Shown here: positions 39,996-52,136 of the stretch, piece after piece | How positions within the stretch are numbered: the stretch's first letter is position 1 | Layout: the number at the start of each line of letters is the position of its first letter | Assembly: GCA_033782935.1 (NCBI GenBank) | Contig: JAWQEG010000062.1 | Span: 12,418,001 to 12,482,000 of the forward strand | Length of the DNA stretch: 64,000 bases | Origin: Petrolisthes cinctipes | Taxonomy: Eukaryota; Arthropoda; Malacostraca; Decapoda; Porcellanidae | Direction of reading: 5' to 3' | Notes under the pieces: generated by a model | The model's input: the letters and a program-made list of their open reading frames with translations, nothing else | Database searches by the model: none | Told to the model about the DNA's origin: nothing | Program-made: the position numbers and the translations under genes

Positions 39996-41403
39996 TTTTG
40001 GGCCTGAATTTTGAAAATACTCTAACACGGAGTAGGCATGTACAGATTGCTTCTGGGACCCCAAAATATCGAATTTTCGGGTATTTTTAACCTGAATTTG
40101 AGATATAATCGGGTACAGAAAATGCATGCTCATATCCACTTTTTGCACCTAAAATATTGATTTTGAGCATGTTTTGGGCCTGAATTTATAAAGTACTCTA
40201 ACACGGAGAAGGCATGCACAGATCGCTTCTCAGACCCAAAAATATCAATTTTTCGGGTGTTTTGAGCCTGAATTTGAGATATGAACGGGTATAGAAGATG
40301 CATGCACATATCGACTTTGGAAACCTAAAATATCGATTTTCAGCATTTTTTATGGACTGTATTTTGAAAGTACTCTAACACGGAGTAAGCATGTACAGAT
40401 CGCTTCTGGGACCCAAAAATATAAAATGTTCAGGTGTTTTGAGCCTGAATTTGAGATATAAACGGGTACAGAAGATGCATGCACATATCGACTTTGGACA
40501 CATTAAATATCGATTTTTAGCATGTTTTAAGCCTATATTTTCAAAACAATCTAGCACTGAGTAGACATGTACAGATCGCTTCTGGGACCCAAAAATATTG
40601 AATTTTTGGGTGTTTTGAGCCTGAATTTGGGATATAAACGGGTACAGAAGATGCATGCACATATCGACTTTTTGCACCTAAAATATCGATTTTGAGCTTG
40701 TTTTGGGTCTGTATCTTGAAACCATTCTAGTAAGGAGTAGGTATGTACAGATCGCTTCTGGAACCCAAAAATACCGTATTTTCGGGTGTTTTGAGCCTGA
40801 ATTTGAGATATAAATGAATACTGAAGATGCATGCACATATCGACTTTTTGCACCAAATATATCGATTTTGAGCATGTTTTGGGTCTGTATCTTTAAAACA
40901 TTCTAAGAAGGAGTAGGCATGTACATATTGCTTCTGGGACAAAAAAATATCGAATTTTCTGGTATTTTCAGCTTGATTTTGAGATATAAACGGGTACAGA
41001 AGATGCATGCACTTATAGACTTTGTGCACCCAAAATATCGATTTTTAGCATGTTTTAGCCTATATTTTGAAAACAGTCTAGCACTGAGTAGACATGTACA
41101 GATCGCTTCTGGGACCCAAGAATATTGAATTTTTGGTTGTTTTGAGTCTGAATTTGAGATATAAACGGGTACTGAAGATGCAGGCACATATCGACTTTGG
41201 GCACCTAAAATATCGATTTTTAGCTTGTTTTGGGCCTATATTTTAAAAATATTCTATTACTGAGTAGGCATGTACAGATAGCTTGTCTGACCCAAAAATA
41301 TCGAATTTTCTGGTGTTTTGAGCCTGAATTTGAGATATAAACGGGTACAGAAGATGCATGCACATATCGACTATGTAGAGCTAAAATATCGATTTTCAGC
41401 ATG
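39996..41403 (+). repeat. 1,408-bp eight-monomer higher-order unit, copy 2
   Basis: Follows copy 1 directly. Identity at the 1,408-bp offset continues to about 41,449, where CATGTTCAG replaces CATGTACAG and a different monomer order begins. The next unit nonetheless keeps related states (AAAAACATCGAATTTTCGGG near 41,470 and 42,174). Confidence 0.93.
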
Positions 41404-44400
41404 TTTTGGGCCTGAATTTTGAAAATACTCTAACACGGAGTAGGCATGTTCAGATTGCTTCTGGGGCCCAAAAACATCGAATTTTCGGGAATTTTGAGTC
41501 TGAATTTGAGATATAATCGGGTACAGAAGATGCTTGCACATATCGACTATGTGGAGGTAATATCAATTTTCAGCATGTTTTGGGCATGTATTTTGAAAAT
41601 ACTCTAACACGGAGTAGGCATGTACAGATTGTTTCTGGCACCTAAAAATCTCGAATTTTCGGGTGTTTTGAGCCTGAATTTGAGATATAAACGGGTACAG
41701 AAGATGCATGCACATATCGACTTTGGGCACCTAAAATATCGATTTTTAGCATGTTTTGAGCCTATATTTTGAAAACATTCTAGCACTGAGTAGGCATGTA
41801 CAGATCGCTTCTGGGACCCAAAAACATTGAATTTTCCGTCGTTTTGAGCCTGAATTTGAGATATAAACGGGTACTGAAGATGCATGCAGATATCAACTTT
41901 TGGCACCCAAGATATCGATATTTAGCATGTTTTGGGGCTATATTTTGAAAATACTCTAACACAGAGTAGGCATGTACAGATCGCTTCTGGGACCCAAAAA
42001 TATCGAATTTTCGGGTGTTTTGAGCCTGAATTTGGGATATAAACGGGTACAGAAGATGCATACACATATTGACTTTGGGCACCTCAAATATCGATTTTCA
42101 GCATGTTTTGGTCCTGCATTTTGAAAATACTCTAACACGGAGTAGGCATGTACAGATTGCTTCTGGGGACCAAAAACATCGAATTTTCGGGAATTTTGAG
42201 CCTGAATTTGAGATATAATCGGGTACAGAAGATGCATGCTCATATCCACTTTGGGCACCTAAAATATCGATTTTTAGCATGTTTTGGGCCTGTATTTTGA
42301 AAGTACTCAAACACGAAGTAGGCATGTACAGATCGCTTCTGGGACCCAAAAATATCAAATTTTCGGTTATTTTGAGCCTGAATTTGGGATATAAACGGGT
42401 ACAGAAGATGCATGCACATATCGACTATGTGGAGCTAAAATATCGATTTTCAGCATGTTTTGGGCATGTATTTTAAAAATACTCTACCACGGAGTAGGCA
42501 TGTACAGATCGCTTCAGGCACCCAAAAATCTCGAATTTTCGGAGTTTTGAGCCTGAATTTGAGATATAAACGGGTACAGAAGATGCATGCAGATATCGAC
42601 TTTGGGCACCTAAAATATCGATTTTCAGCAGGTTTTATGGCCTGTATTTTGAAAGTACTCTAACACGGAGTAGGCATGTACAGATCGCTTCTGGGACCCA
42701 AAAATATTAAATTTTTGGGTATTTTGAGCCAGAATTTGAGATATAAACGGGTACAGCATATGCATGCACATATCGACATTGGGCACCTATAATATCGATT
42801 TTTAGCTTGTTTTGGGCCTATATTTTGAAAATATTCTTTCACTTAGTAGGCATGTACAGATAGCTTCTGTGACCCAAAAATATCGAATTTTCGGGTGTTT
42901 TGAGCCGAAATTTGGGATATAAACGGGTACAAAAGATGTATGCACATATCGACTTTGGAAACGTAAAATATCGATTTTTAGCATGTTTTAAGCCTATATT
43001 TCGAAAAAATTCTAGCACTAAGTAGACATGTACAGATCGCTTCTGGGACCCAAAAATATTAAATTTTTGGTTGTTTTGAGCCTGAATTTGAGATATAAAC
43101 GGGTACTGAAGATGCAGGCACATATCGACTTTTTGCACCTAAAATACCGATTTTGAGCTTGTTTTGGGTCTGTATTTTAAAAATACTCTAAAACGAAGTA
43201 GGCATGTACAGATATCTTCTGTGACACAAAAATATCGAGTTTTCGGGTGTTTTGAGCCTGAATTTGGGATATAAACGTGTACAGAAGATGCATACACATA
43301 TTGACTTTGGGAACCTCAAATATTGATTTTCAGCATGTTTTGGGCCTGTATTTTTAAAAATACTTTAACACGGAGTAGGCATGTACAGGTCGCTTTTGGG
43401 ACCCAAAAATATCGAATTTTCGGGTGTTTTGAGCCTGAATTTGAGATATAAACGGGTACAGAAGATGCATGCATATATCGACTTTGGACACCTAAAATAT
43501 CGATTTTGAGCATGTTTTGGGCCTGTATTTTGAAAATACTCTAACACGGTGTAGACATGTAGAGATAGCTTCTGGGACAAAAAAATATCGATTTTTTGGG
43601 TGTTTTGAGCCTGAATTTGAGATATAAACGGGTACAGAAGATGCATGCACATATCGACACTGGCACCCAAAATATCGATTTTTAGTATGTTTTCGGCGTA
43701 TAATTTGAAAATATTCTAGCACTGAGTAGGCATGTACAGATCGCTTCTGGGACCCAAAAATATCGAATTTTTGGGGGTTTTGAGCCAGAATTTGGGATAT
43801 AACCGGGTACAGAGGATGCATGCACATATCGACTTTTTGCACCTAATATATCGATTTTGAGCATGTTTTGGGTCTGTATCTTGAAAACATTCTAGCAAGG
43901 AGTAAGCATGTGCAGATCGCTTTTGGGACCTAAAAATATCGATTTTTCGGGGTTTTTGAGCCATAATTTGAGATATAAACAGGTACAGAAGATGCAATGA
44001 CATATCGACTTTGGACACCTAAAATATCGATTTTTAGCATGTTTTAAGCCTATAATTTGAAAACATTCTAGCACTGAGTAGGCATGTACAGATAGCTTCA
44101 GGGACCCAAAAATATTGAATTTTCGGGTGTTTTGAGCCTCAATTTAAGATATTAACGGGTACAGAAGATGCATGCACATATCGACTTTGGGCACCTAAAA
44201 TATCGATTTTTAGTATGTTTTTGGTCTGTATCTTGAAAACATTCTAGCAAGGAGTAGGCATGTACAGATTGCTTTTGGGACCAAAAAATATCGAATTTTC
44301 GGGTGTTTTGAGCCTGAATTTGAGGTATAAACGGGTACAGAAGATGCATGCACATATCGACTTTGGGCACCTAAAATATCGATTTTGAGCATGTTTTGGG

Positions 44401-46313
44401 ACTATATGTTGAAAATATTCTAGCACTGAGTAGGCATGTACAGATCGCTTCTGGGACAAAAAATATCGAATATTCGGATGTTTCGAGCCTAAATTTGGGA
44501 TATAAACGGGTACAGAAGATACATACACATATTGACATTGGGCAAGTAAAATATCGATTTTCTTCATGTTTTGAGCCTCTTTTTTAAAAATACTCTAACA
44601 CGGAGTAGGCATGTACAGATCGTTTCTGGGAACCAAAAATATTGAATTTTCGGGTGTTTTGAGCCTGAATATGAGATATAAACGGGTACTGAAGATAAAT
44701 GCACATATCTACTTTTTGCACCTAAAAAATCGATTTTGTGCATGTTTTCATTCTGTATCTTTAAAACATTCTAGAAAGGAGTAGGCATGAACAGATCGCT
44801 TCTTGGACCCAAAAATATCGAATTTTCGGGTGTTTTGAGCATGAATTTGAGATATAAACGGGTACAGAAGATGCATGCATATATCGACTTTGGACACCTA
44901 AAATATCGATTTTTTAGCATGTTTTGAGACTATATTTTGAAAACATTCTAGCACTTGGTAGGCATGTACAGATCGCTTCTGGAATAAAAAAAATATTGAA
45001 TTTTCGGGTGTTTTGAGCCTAAATTTGGGATATAACCGGGTACAGAGGATGCATACATATATTGACTTTGGGCATCTAAAATATCGATTTTTAGCATGTT
45101 TTGGGCCTGTATTTTAAAAACACTCTAACACGAAGTATGCATGTACAGATCGCTTCTGGGACACAAAAATATCGAATTTTCGGAGTTTTGAGCCTGAATT
45201 TGAGATATAAACGGGTACAGAACATGCATGCACATATCGACTTTGACACCCAAAATATCGATTTTTAGTATGTTTTGGGCGTATAATTTGAAAATATTCT
45301 AGCACTGTGTAGGCATATACAAATCGCTTCTGGGACCCAAAAATATCGAATTTTCGGGTTTTTTGAGCCAGAATTTGGGATATAACCGTGTACAGAGGAT
45401 GCGTGCACTTATCGACTTCTTGCATCTAAAATATCGATTTTGAGCATGTTTTGGGCCTGTATCTTGAAAACATTCTAGCAAGGAGTAGGCATGTACAGAT
45501 CACTTCTGGGACCCAAAAATATCGAATTTTCCGGTGTTTTAAAACCTGAATTTGGGATATAGACGGGTACCGAAGATGCATACACATATTGACTTTGGGC
45601 ACCTAAAATATAGATTTTCAGCATGTTTTTTGCCTGTATTTTGAAAATACTCTAACACGGAGTAGACACGTACAGAACGCTTCTGGGACCCAAAAATATC
45701 GAATTTTCGGGTGTTTTGAGTCTGAATTTGAGATATAAACGGGTACAGAAGATGCATGCACATATCGACTTTGGGCACCCAAAATATCGATTTTGAGCAT
45801 GTTTTGAGCCTGTATTTTTAAAATACTCTAACACGGAGTAGAAATACACAGATCGCTTCTGGGACACAAAAATATCGATTTTTTGGGTGTTTTGAGCCTG
45901 AATTTGAGATATAAACGGGTACAGAAGATGCATGCACATATCGACTTTGGCACCCAAAATATCGATTTTGAGTATGTTTTGGGCGTATAATTTGAAAATA
46001 TTCTAGCACTGAGTAGGCATGTACAGATCGCTTCTGGGACCCAAAAATATCGAATTTTCGGGTGTTTTGAGCCAGAAATTGGGATATAACCGGGTAAAGA
46101 GGATGCATGCACATATCGACTTTTTGCACCTAAAATATCGATTTTGAGCATGTTTTGGGTCTGTATCTTGAAAAAATTCTAGAAAGGAGTAGGCATGTAC
46201 AGATCGCTTCTGGGACCCAAAATTATCGAATTTTCGGGTGTTTTGAACCTGAATTTGGGATATAGACGGATACCGAAGATGCTTGCACATATCGACTTTT
46301 TGCACTTAAAATA

Positions 46314-46401
46314 TCGATTTTGAGCATGTTTTGGGCCTGTATTTTGAAAATACTCTAACACGGAGTAGGCATGTACAGATCGCTTCTGGGACCCAAAAAT
46401 A
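46314..46401 (+). repeat. Half-monomer B (88 bp)
   Basis: Half B runs TCGATTTTGAGCATG, then TTTTGGGCCTGTATTTTG, AAAATACTCTAACACGG, AGTAGGCATGTACAGATCGC and TTCTGGGACCC. Aligned without gaps to half A, 59 of 88 positions match by hand count. Shared blocks include TGTTTTG, GCCTG, GCATG, ATCG and TGGG at equivalent positions. The central part (positions 31-55 of the half) is the most diverged between halves. Half B is where the 18-bp and 44-bp deletion derivatives lose sequence. Confidence 0.9.
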
Positions 46402-46489
46402 TCGAATTTTCGGGTGTTTTGAGCCTGAATTTGAGATATAAACGGGTACAGAAGATGCATGCACATATCGACTTTGGGCACCCAAAATA
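46402..46489 (+). repeat. Half-monomer A (88 bp)
   Basis: Half A runs TCGAATTTTCGGGTGTTTTG, AGCCTGAATTTGAGATAT, AAACGGGTACAGAAGATGCA, TGCACATATCGACTTTGGG and CACCC. It differs from half B by substitutions, with equal length and no gap needed. A frequent variant carries two linked changes, ATGCAC to ATACAC and ATCGAC to ATTGAC, the second losing a CpG. Half A is where the 29-bp deletion of the 147-bp derivatives occurs. Confidence 0.9.
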
Positions 46490-46510
46490 TCGATTTTGAG
46501 CATGTTTTGG

Positions 46511-47093
46511 GTCTGTAACTTGAAAACATTCTAGCAAGAAGTAGGCATGAACAGATGGCTTCGGGGACCCAAAAATATCGAATTTTCGGGTGTTTTGAGC
46601 CTGAATTTGAGATATAAACGGGTACAGAAGATGCATGCACATTTCGACTTTGGGCAGCTAAAATATCGATTTTCTGCATGTTTTAGGCCTATATTTTGAA
46701 AATACTCTAACACGGAGTAGACACGTACAGATGGCTTCTGGGACCCTAATAAATCGAATTTTCGGGTGTTCTGAGCCTGAATTTTAGATATGAACGGGTA
46801 AAGAAGATGCATGCACATATTGACTTTGGGCATATAAAATATAGATTTTCAGCATGTTTTGGGCCTGTATTTTGAAAATACATTAACATGGAGTAGGCAT
46901 GTACAGGTCGCTTCTGGGACCCAAAAATATCGACTTTTCGGGTGTTTTGAGCCTGAATTTGAGATATAAACGGGTACAGAAGATGCATGCACATATCGAC
47001 TTTGGGCAGCTAAAATATCGATTTTGAGTATGTTTTGGGCCTGTATTTTGAAAATACTCTAACACGGAGTATGCATGTACAGATGGCTTTTGG
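46511..47093 (+). repeat. 880-bp-offset duplication, copy 1
   Basis: About 583 bp matches 47,391-47,973 at exactly five monomers' distance. Shared states include GATGGCTTCGGGGACCC, GCACATTTCGACTTTGGGC, TCTGCATGTTTTAGGCC, AATAAATCGAATTTTCGG, TTTTAGATATGAACGGG, AATACATT(A/G)ACATGGAG and ATCGACTTTTCGGGTG. A few substitutions separate the copies. Confidence 0.87.
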
Positions 47094-47390
47094 GACCCAC
47101 AAATATCGAATATTCGGGTGTTTTGAGACTGAATTTGAGATATAAACGGGTACAGAAGATGCATACACATATTGACTTTGGGCAGCTAAAATATCGATTT
47201 ACAGCATGTTTTAGGCCTGTATTTTAAAAATACTCTAACACGGAGTATGCATGTACAGATTGCTTTTGGGACCCAAAAATATCGAATATTCGGGTGTTTT
47301 GAGTCTGAATTTGAGATATAAACGGGTACAGATGATGCATGCACATATCGACTTTTTGCACTTAAAATATCGATTTTGAGCAAGTTTTGG

Positions 47391-47973
47391 GTCTGTATCT
47401 TGAAAACATTCTAGCAAGAAGTAGGCATGTACAGATGGCTTCGGGGACCCAAAAATATCGAATTTTCGGGTGTTTTGAGCCTGAATTTGAGATATAAACG
47501 GGTACAGAAGATGCATGCACATTTCGACTTTGGGCAGCTAAAATATCGATTTTCTGCATGTTTTAGGCCTATATTTTGAAAATACTCTAACACGGAGTAG
47601 ACACGTACAGATCGCTTCTGGGACCCAAATAAATCGAATTTTCGGGTGTTCTGAGCCTGAATTTTAGATATGAACGGGTAAAGAAGATGCATGCACATAT
47701 TGACTTTGGGCACATAAAATATGGATTTTCAGCATGTTTTGGGCCTGTATTTTGAAAATACATTGACATGGAGTAGACATGTACAGGTCGCTTCTGGGGC
47801 CCAAAAATATCGACTTTTCGGGTGTTTTGAGCCTGAATTTGAGATATAAACGGGTACAGAAGATGCATGCACATATCGACTTTGGGCACCTAAAATATCG
47901 ATTTTGAGTATGTTTTGGGCCTGTATTTTGAAAATACTCTAACACGGAGTATGCATGTACAGATCACTTCTGG
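47391..47973 (+). repeat. 880-bp-offset duplication, copy 2
   Basis: Partner of 46,511-47,093. A further, more diverged relative of this run of monomers lies at about 56,500-57,000, roughly 9 kb downstream. Confidence 0.87.
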
Positions 47974-48216
47974 GACACAAAAATATCGATTTTTTGGGTG
48001 TTTTGAGCCTGAATTTGAGATATAAACGGGTACAGAAGATGCATGCACATATCGACTTTTCACACCTAAAATATCGATTTATAGCATGTTTTAAGCCTGT
48101 ATTTTAAAAACATTCTAGCACTGAGTAGGCATGTGCAGATCGCTTAAGGGACCCAAAAATATCGAATTTTCGGAGTTTTGAGCCTGAATTTGAGATATAA
48201 ACGGGTACAGAAGATG

Positions 48217-49447
48217 CATGCACATATCGACTTTGGGCACCCAAAATATCGATTTTTAGTATGTTTTGGGCGTATAATTTGAAAATATTCTAGCACTGAG
48301 TAGGCATGTATAGATCGCTTCTGGGACCCAAAAATATCGAATTTTCGGGTGTTTTGAGCCAGAAATTGGGATATAACCGGGTACAGAGGATGCATGCACA
48401 TATCGACTTTGAGCACTTAAAATATCGATTTTGAGCATGTTTTGGGTCTGTATCTTGAAAAAATTCTAGCAAGGAGTAGGCATGTACAGATCGCTTCTGG
48501 GACCCAAAAATATCGAATTTTCTGGTGTTTTGAACCTAAATTTGAGATATAAACGGGTACAGAAGATGCATACACATATTGACTTTGGGCAGCTAAAATA
48601 TCGATTTACAGCATGTTTTAGGCCTGTATTTTAAAAATACTCTAACATGGAGTATGCATGTACAGATGGCTTTTGGGACCCAAAAATATCGAATATTCGG
48701 GTGTTTTGAGTCTGAATTTGAGATATAAACGGGTTCAGAAAATGCATGCACATATTGACTTTGGGCACCCAAAATATCGATTTTGAGCATGTTTTGAGCC
48801 TGTATTTTTAAATTACTCTAACACGGAGTAGACACGTACAGATCGCTTCTGGGACCCAAATAAATCGAATTTTCGGTTGTTTTGAGCCTGAATTTGAGAT
48901 ATGAACAGGTACAGAAGATGCATGCACATATCGACTTCGGGCACCTAAAATATCGATTTTGAGCATGTTTTGGGCCTGTATTTTGAAAATACTCAAACAC
49001 GGTGTAGACATGTACAGATCGCTTCTGGGAAACAAAAATATAGATTTTTTGGGTGTTTTGAGCCTGAATTTGAGATATAAACGGGTACAGAAGATGCATG
49101 CACATATCGACTTTGGCACCCAAAATATCGATTTTTAGTATGTTTTGGGCGTATAATTTGAAAATATTCTAGCACTGAGTAGGCATGTACAGATCGCTTC
49201 TGGGACCCAAAAATATCGAATTTTCGGGTGTTTTCAGCCAGAAATTGGGATATAACCGGGTACAGAGGATGCATGCACATATCGACTTTTTGCACCTAAA
49301 ATATCGATTTTGAGCATGTTTTGGGTCTGTATCTTGAAAAAATTCTAGCAAGGAGTAGGCATGTACAGATCGCTTCTGGGACCCAAAATTATAGAATTTT
49401 CGGGTGTTTTGAACCTGAATTTGGGTTATAGACGGATACCGAAGATG
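48217..49447 (+). repeat. 1,231-bp seven-monomer higher-order unit, copy 1
   Basis: Seven monomers repeated in tandem at 1,231 bp (one base less than 7 x 176). Each unit contains two GGGCGTATAATTTG / GATATAACCGGG marker monomers (half A markers at 48,371 and 49,249), plus GAACCTAAATTTGAG, CGATTTACAGCATG, GATGGCTTTTGGG, AAATTACTCTAACACGG, GATATGAACAGG, GACTTCGGGCACC and GGGAAACAAAAATATAG. Differences from copy 2 are single bases. Confidence 0.92.
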
Positions 49448-50678
49448 CATGCACATATCGACTTTGGGCACCCAAAATATCGATTTTTAGTATGTTTTGG
49501 GCGTATAATTTGAAAATATTCTAGCACTGAGTAGGCATGTATAGATCGCTTCTGGGACCCAAAAATATCGAATTTTCGGGTGTTTTGAGCCAGAAATTGG
49601 GATATAACCGGGTACAGAGGATGCATGCACATATCGACTTTGAGCACCTAAAATATCGATTTTGAGCATGTTTTGGGTCTGTATCTTGAAAAAATTCTAG
49701 CAAGGAGTAGGCATGTACAGATCGCTTCTGGGACCCAAAAATATCGAATTTTCTGGTGTTTTGAACCTAAATTTGAGATATAAACGGGTACAGAAGATGC
49801 ATACACATATTGACTTTGGGCAGCTAAAATATCGATTTACAGCATGTTTTAGGCCTGTATTTTAAAAATACTCTAACATGGAGTATGCATGTACAGATGG
49901 CTTTTGGGACCCAAAAATATCGAATATTCGGGTGTTTTGAGTCTGAATTTGAGATATAAACGGGTTCAGAAAATGCATGCACATATTGACTTTGGGCACC
50001 CAAAATATCGATTTTGAGCATGTTTTGAGCCTGTATTTTTAAATTACTCTAACACGGAGTAGACACGTACAGATCGCTTCTGGGACCCAAATAAATCGAA
50101 TTTTCGGTTGTTTTGAGCCTGAATTTGAGATATGAACAGGTACAGAAGATGCATGCACATATCGACTTCGGGCACCTAAAATATCGATTTTGAGCATGTT
50201 TTGGGCCTGTATTTTGAAAATACTCAAACACGGTGTAGACATGTACAGATCGCTTCTGGGAAACAAAAATATAGATTTTTTGGGTGTTTTGAGCCTGAAT
50301 TTGAGATATAAACGGGTACAGAAGATGCATGCACATATCGACTTTGGTACCAAAAATATCGATTTTTAGTATGTTTTGGGCGTATAATTTGAAAATATTC
50401 TAGCACTGAGTAGGCATGTACAGATCGCTTCTGGGACCCAAAAATATCGAATTTTCGGGTGTTTTCAGCCAGAAATTGGGATATAACCGGGTACAGAGGA
50501 TGCATGCACATATCGACTTTTTGCACCTAAAATATCGATTTTGAGCATGTTTTGGGTCTGTATCTTGAAAAAATTCTAGCAAGGAGTAGGCATGTACAGA
50601 TCGCTTCTGGGACCCAAAATTATCGAATTTTCGGGTGTTTTGAACCTGAATTTGGGTTATAGACGGATACCGAAGATG
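49448..50678 (+). repeat. 1,231-bp seven-monomer higher-order unit, copy 2
   Basis: Directly follows copy 1. One visible difference is GACTTTGGTACCAAAAATATC near 50,341 where copy 1 has GACTTTGGCACCCAAAATATC. From 49,672 this copy is also the left part of the larger 2,465-bp unit. Confidence 0.92.
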
Positions 50679-52136
50679 CATGCACATATCGACTTTTTGC
50701 ACCTAAAATATCGATTTTAAGCATGTTTTGGGCCTGTATTTTGAAAATACTCTAACACGGAGTAGGTATGTACAGATCGCTTCTGGGACCCAAAAAAATC
50801 GAATTTTCGGGTGTTTTGAGCCTGAATTTGAGATATAAACGGGTACAGAAGATGCATGCACATTTCGACTTTTTGCACCTAAAATATCGATTTTGAGCAT
50901 GTTTTGGGTCTGTATCTTGAAAACATTCTACCAAGAAGTAGGCATGTACAGATTGCTTCTGGGACCCAAAAATATCGAATTTTCGAGTGTTTTGAACCTG
51001 AATTTGGGATATAGACGGGTACAGAAGATGCATACACATATTGACTTTGGGCAGCTAAAATATCGATTTTCTGCATGTTTTAGGCCTATATTTTGAAAAT
51101 ACTCTAACACCGAGTAGACACGTACAGATCGCGTCTGGGACCCAAATAAATCGAATTTTCGGGTGTTCTGAGCCTGAATTTGAGATATGAACGGGTACAT
51201 AAGATGCATGCACATATTGACTTTGGGCACCTAAAATATAGATTTTCAGCATGTTTTGGGCCTGTATTTTTAAAATACATTAACACGGAGTAGGCATGTA
51301 CAGGTCGCTTCTGGGACCCAAAAATATCGACTTTTCGGGTGTTATGAGCCTGAATTTGAGATATAAACGGGTACAGAAGATGCATGCACATATCGACTTT
51401 GGGCACCTAAAATATCGATTTTGAGTATGTTTTGGGCCTGTATTTTGAAAATACTCTAACACGGAGTATGCATGTACAGATCGCTTCTGGGACACAAAAA
51501 TATCGATTTTTTGGGTGTTTTGAGCCTGAATTTGAGATATAAACGGGTACAGAAGATGCATGCACATATCGACTTTGGGCACCTAAAATATCGATTTTGA
51601 GTATGTTTTGGGCTTGTATTTTGAAAATACTCTAACACGGAGTATGCATGTACAGTTCGCTTCAGGGACACAAAAATATCGATATTTTGGGTGTTTTGAG
51701 CCTGAATTTGAGATATAAACGGGTACAGAAGATGCATGCACATATCGACTTTTCAAACCTAAAATATCGATTTATAGCATGTTTTAAGCCTGTATTATAA
51801 AAACATTCTAGCACTGAGTAGGCATGTGTAGATCGCTTAAGGGACCCAAAAATATCGAATTTTCGGAGTTTTCAGCCTGAATTTGAGATATAAACGGGTA
51901 CAGAAGATGCATGCACATATCGACTTTGGCACCCAAAATATCGATTTTGAGCATGTTTTGGACCTGTATTTTTAAAATATTCTAACACTGAGTAGACACG
52001 TACAGATCGCTTCTAGGACCCAAATAAATCGAATTTTCGGGTGTTCTGAGCCTGAATTTGAGATATGAACGGGTACAGAAGATGCATGCACATATCGACT
52101 TTTTGCACTTAATTAAAATATCGATTTTGAGCAAGT
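49672..52136 (+). repeat. 2,465-bp fourteen-monomer higher-order unit, copy 1
   Basis: The next copy starts at 52,137 and runs to about 54,601 in the same monomer order. 2,465 is one base more than 14 x 176. The unit begins near GGGTCTGTATCTTG and ends with a four-base-longer half A/half B boundary carrying TTAATTAA (52,109). Copies differ by scattered single bases only, for example GATGCATGCACATATCG near 50,679 against GATGCATTAACATATCG near 53,144. Confidence 0.92.
52109..52116. repeat. TTAATTAA boundary variant (PacI site), one of five
   Basis: A four-base insertion turns CACTTAAAATATCG into CACTTAATTAAAATATCG. The same eight-base palindrome is at 54,574, 60,733, 62,144 and 62,500 and nowhere else that I saw. 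In each case it precedes GATTTTGAGCAAGTTTTGGG. It marks the end of a multi-monomer unit and is a convenient restriction landmark. Confidence 0.9.

Larger units (their letters stand above)
37200..43300 (+). repeat. Intermediate satellite block with the CTATGTGGAG variant
   Basis: A variant at the end of half A, GACTATGT(G/A)GAGCTAAAAT, replaces the usual GACTTTGGGCACC near 37,855, 39,961, 41,369, 41,546 and 42,421, and I saw it nowhere else. Other local states are TAGCTTGTCTGACCC, TATAATCGGGTACAG and ATCCACTTT. The block contains the eight-monomer tandem unit. Boundaries are approximate. Confidence 0.65.
46314..46489 (+). repeat. Exemplar 176-bp monomer (half B then half A)
   Basis: This unit is a good reference copy because it carries the common base at nearly every position. 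It starts at the TCGA of half B and ends just before the next half B. It holds 31 C and 41 G (41% GC) and seven CpG dinucleotides, close to the number expected from its base composition. It carries one ATCGAT (in half B), one ATGCAT overlapping one GCATGC (in half A), and two TCGA sites 88 bp apart. The next TCGA landmarks are at 46,490 and 46,578, so the period here is exactly 88+88. Confidence 0.95.

Noticed and set aside
38588..41449. Treating the near-identical duplications as certain biology
   Set aside because: Perfect multi-kilobase tandem copies can be produced by assembly errors in satellites. The sequence alone cannot exclude this, so I report them as copies present in the sequence and leave their reality to read-depth and spanning-read tests.
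46402..46489. CENP-B box in half A around AAACGGG
   Set aside because: The canonical core needs TTCG, then four bases, A, two bases and CGGG. At GAGATATAAACGGG the 3' half fits but TTCG is replaced by TGAG, two mismatches in the essential bases. TTTTCGGGTG does not fit in either orientation. I do not claim a CENP-B site.
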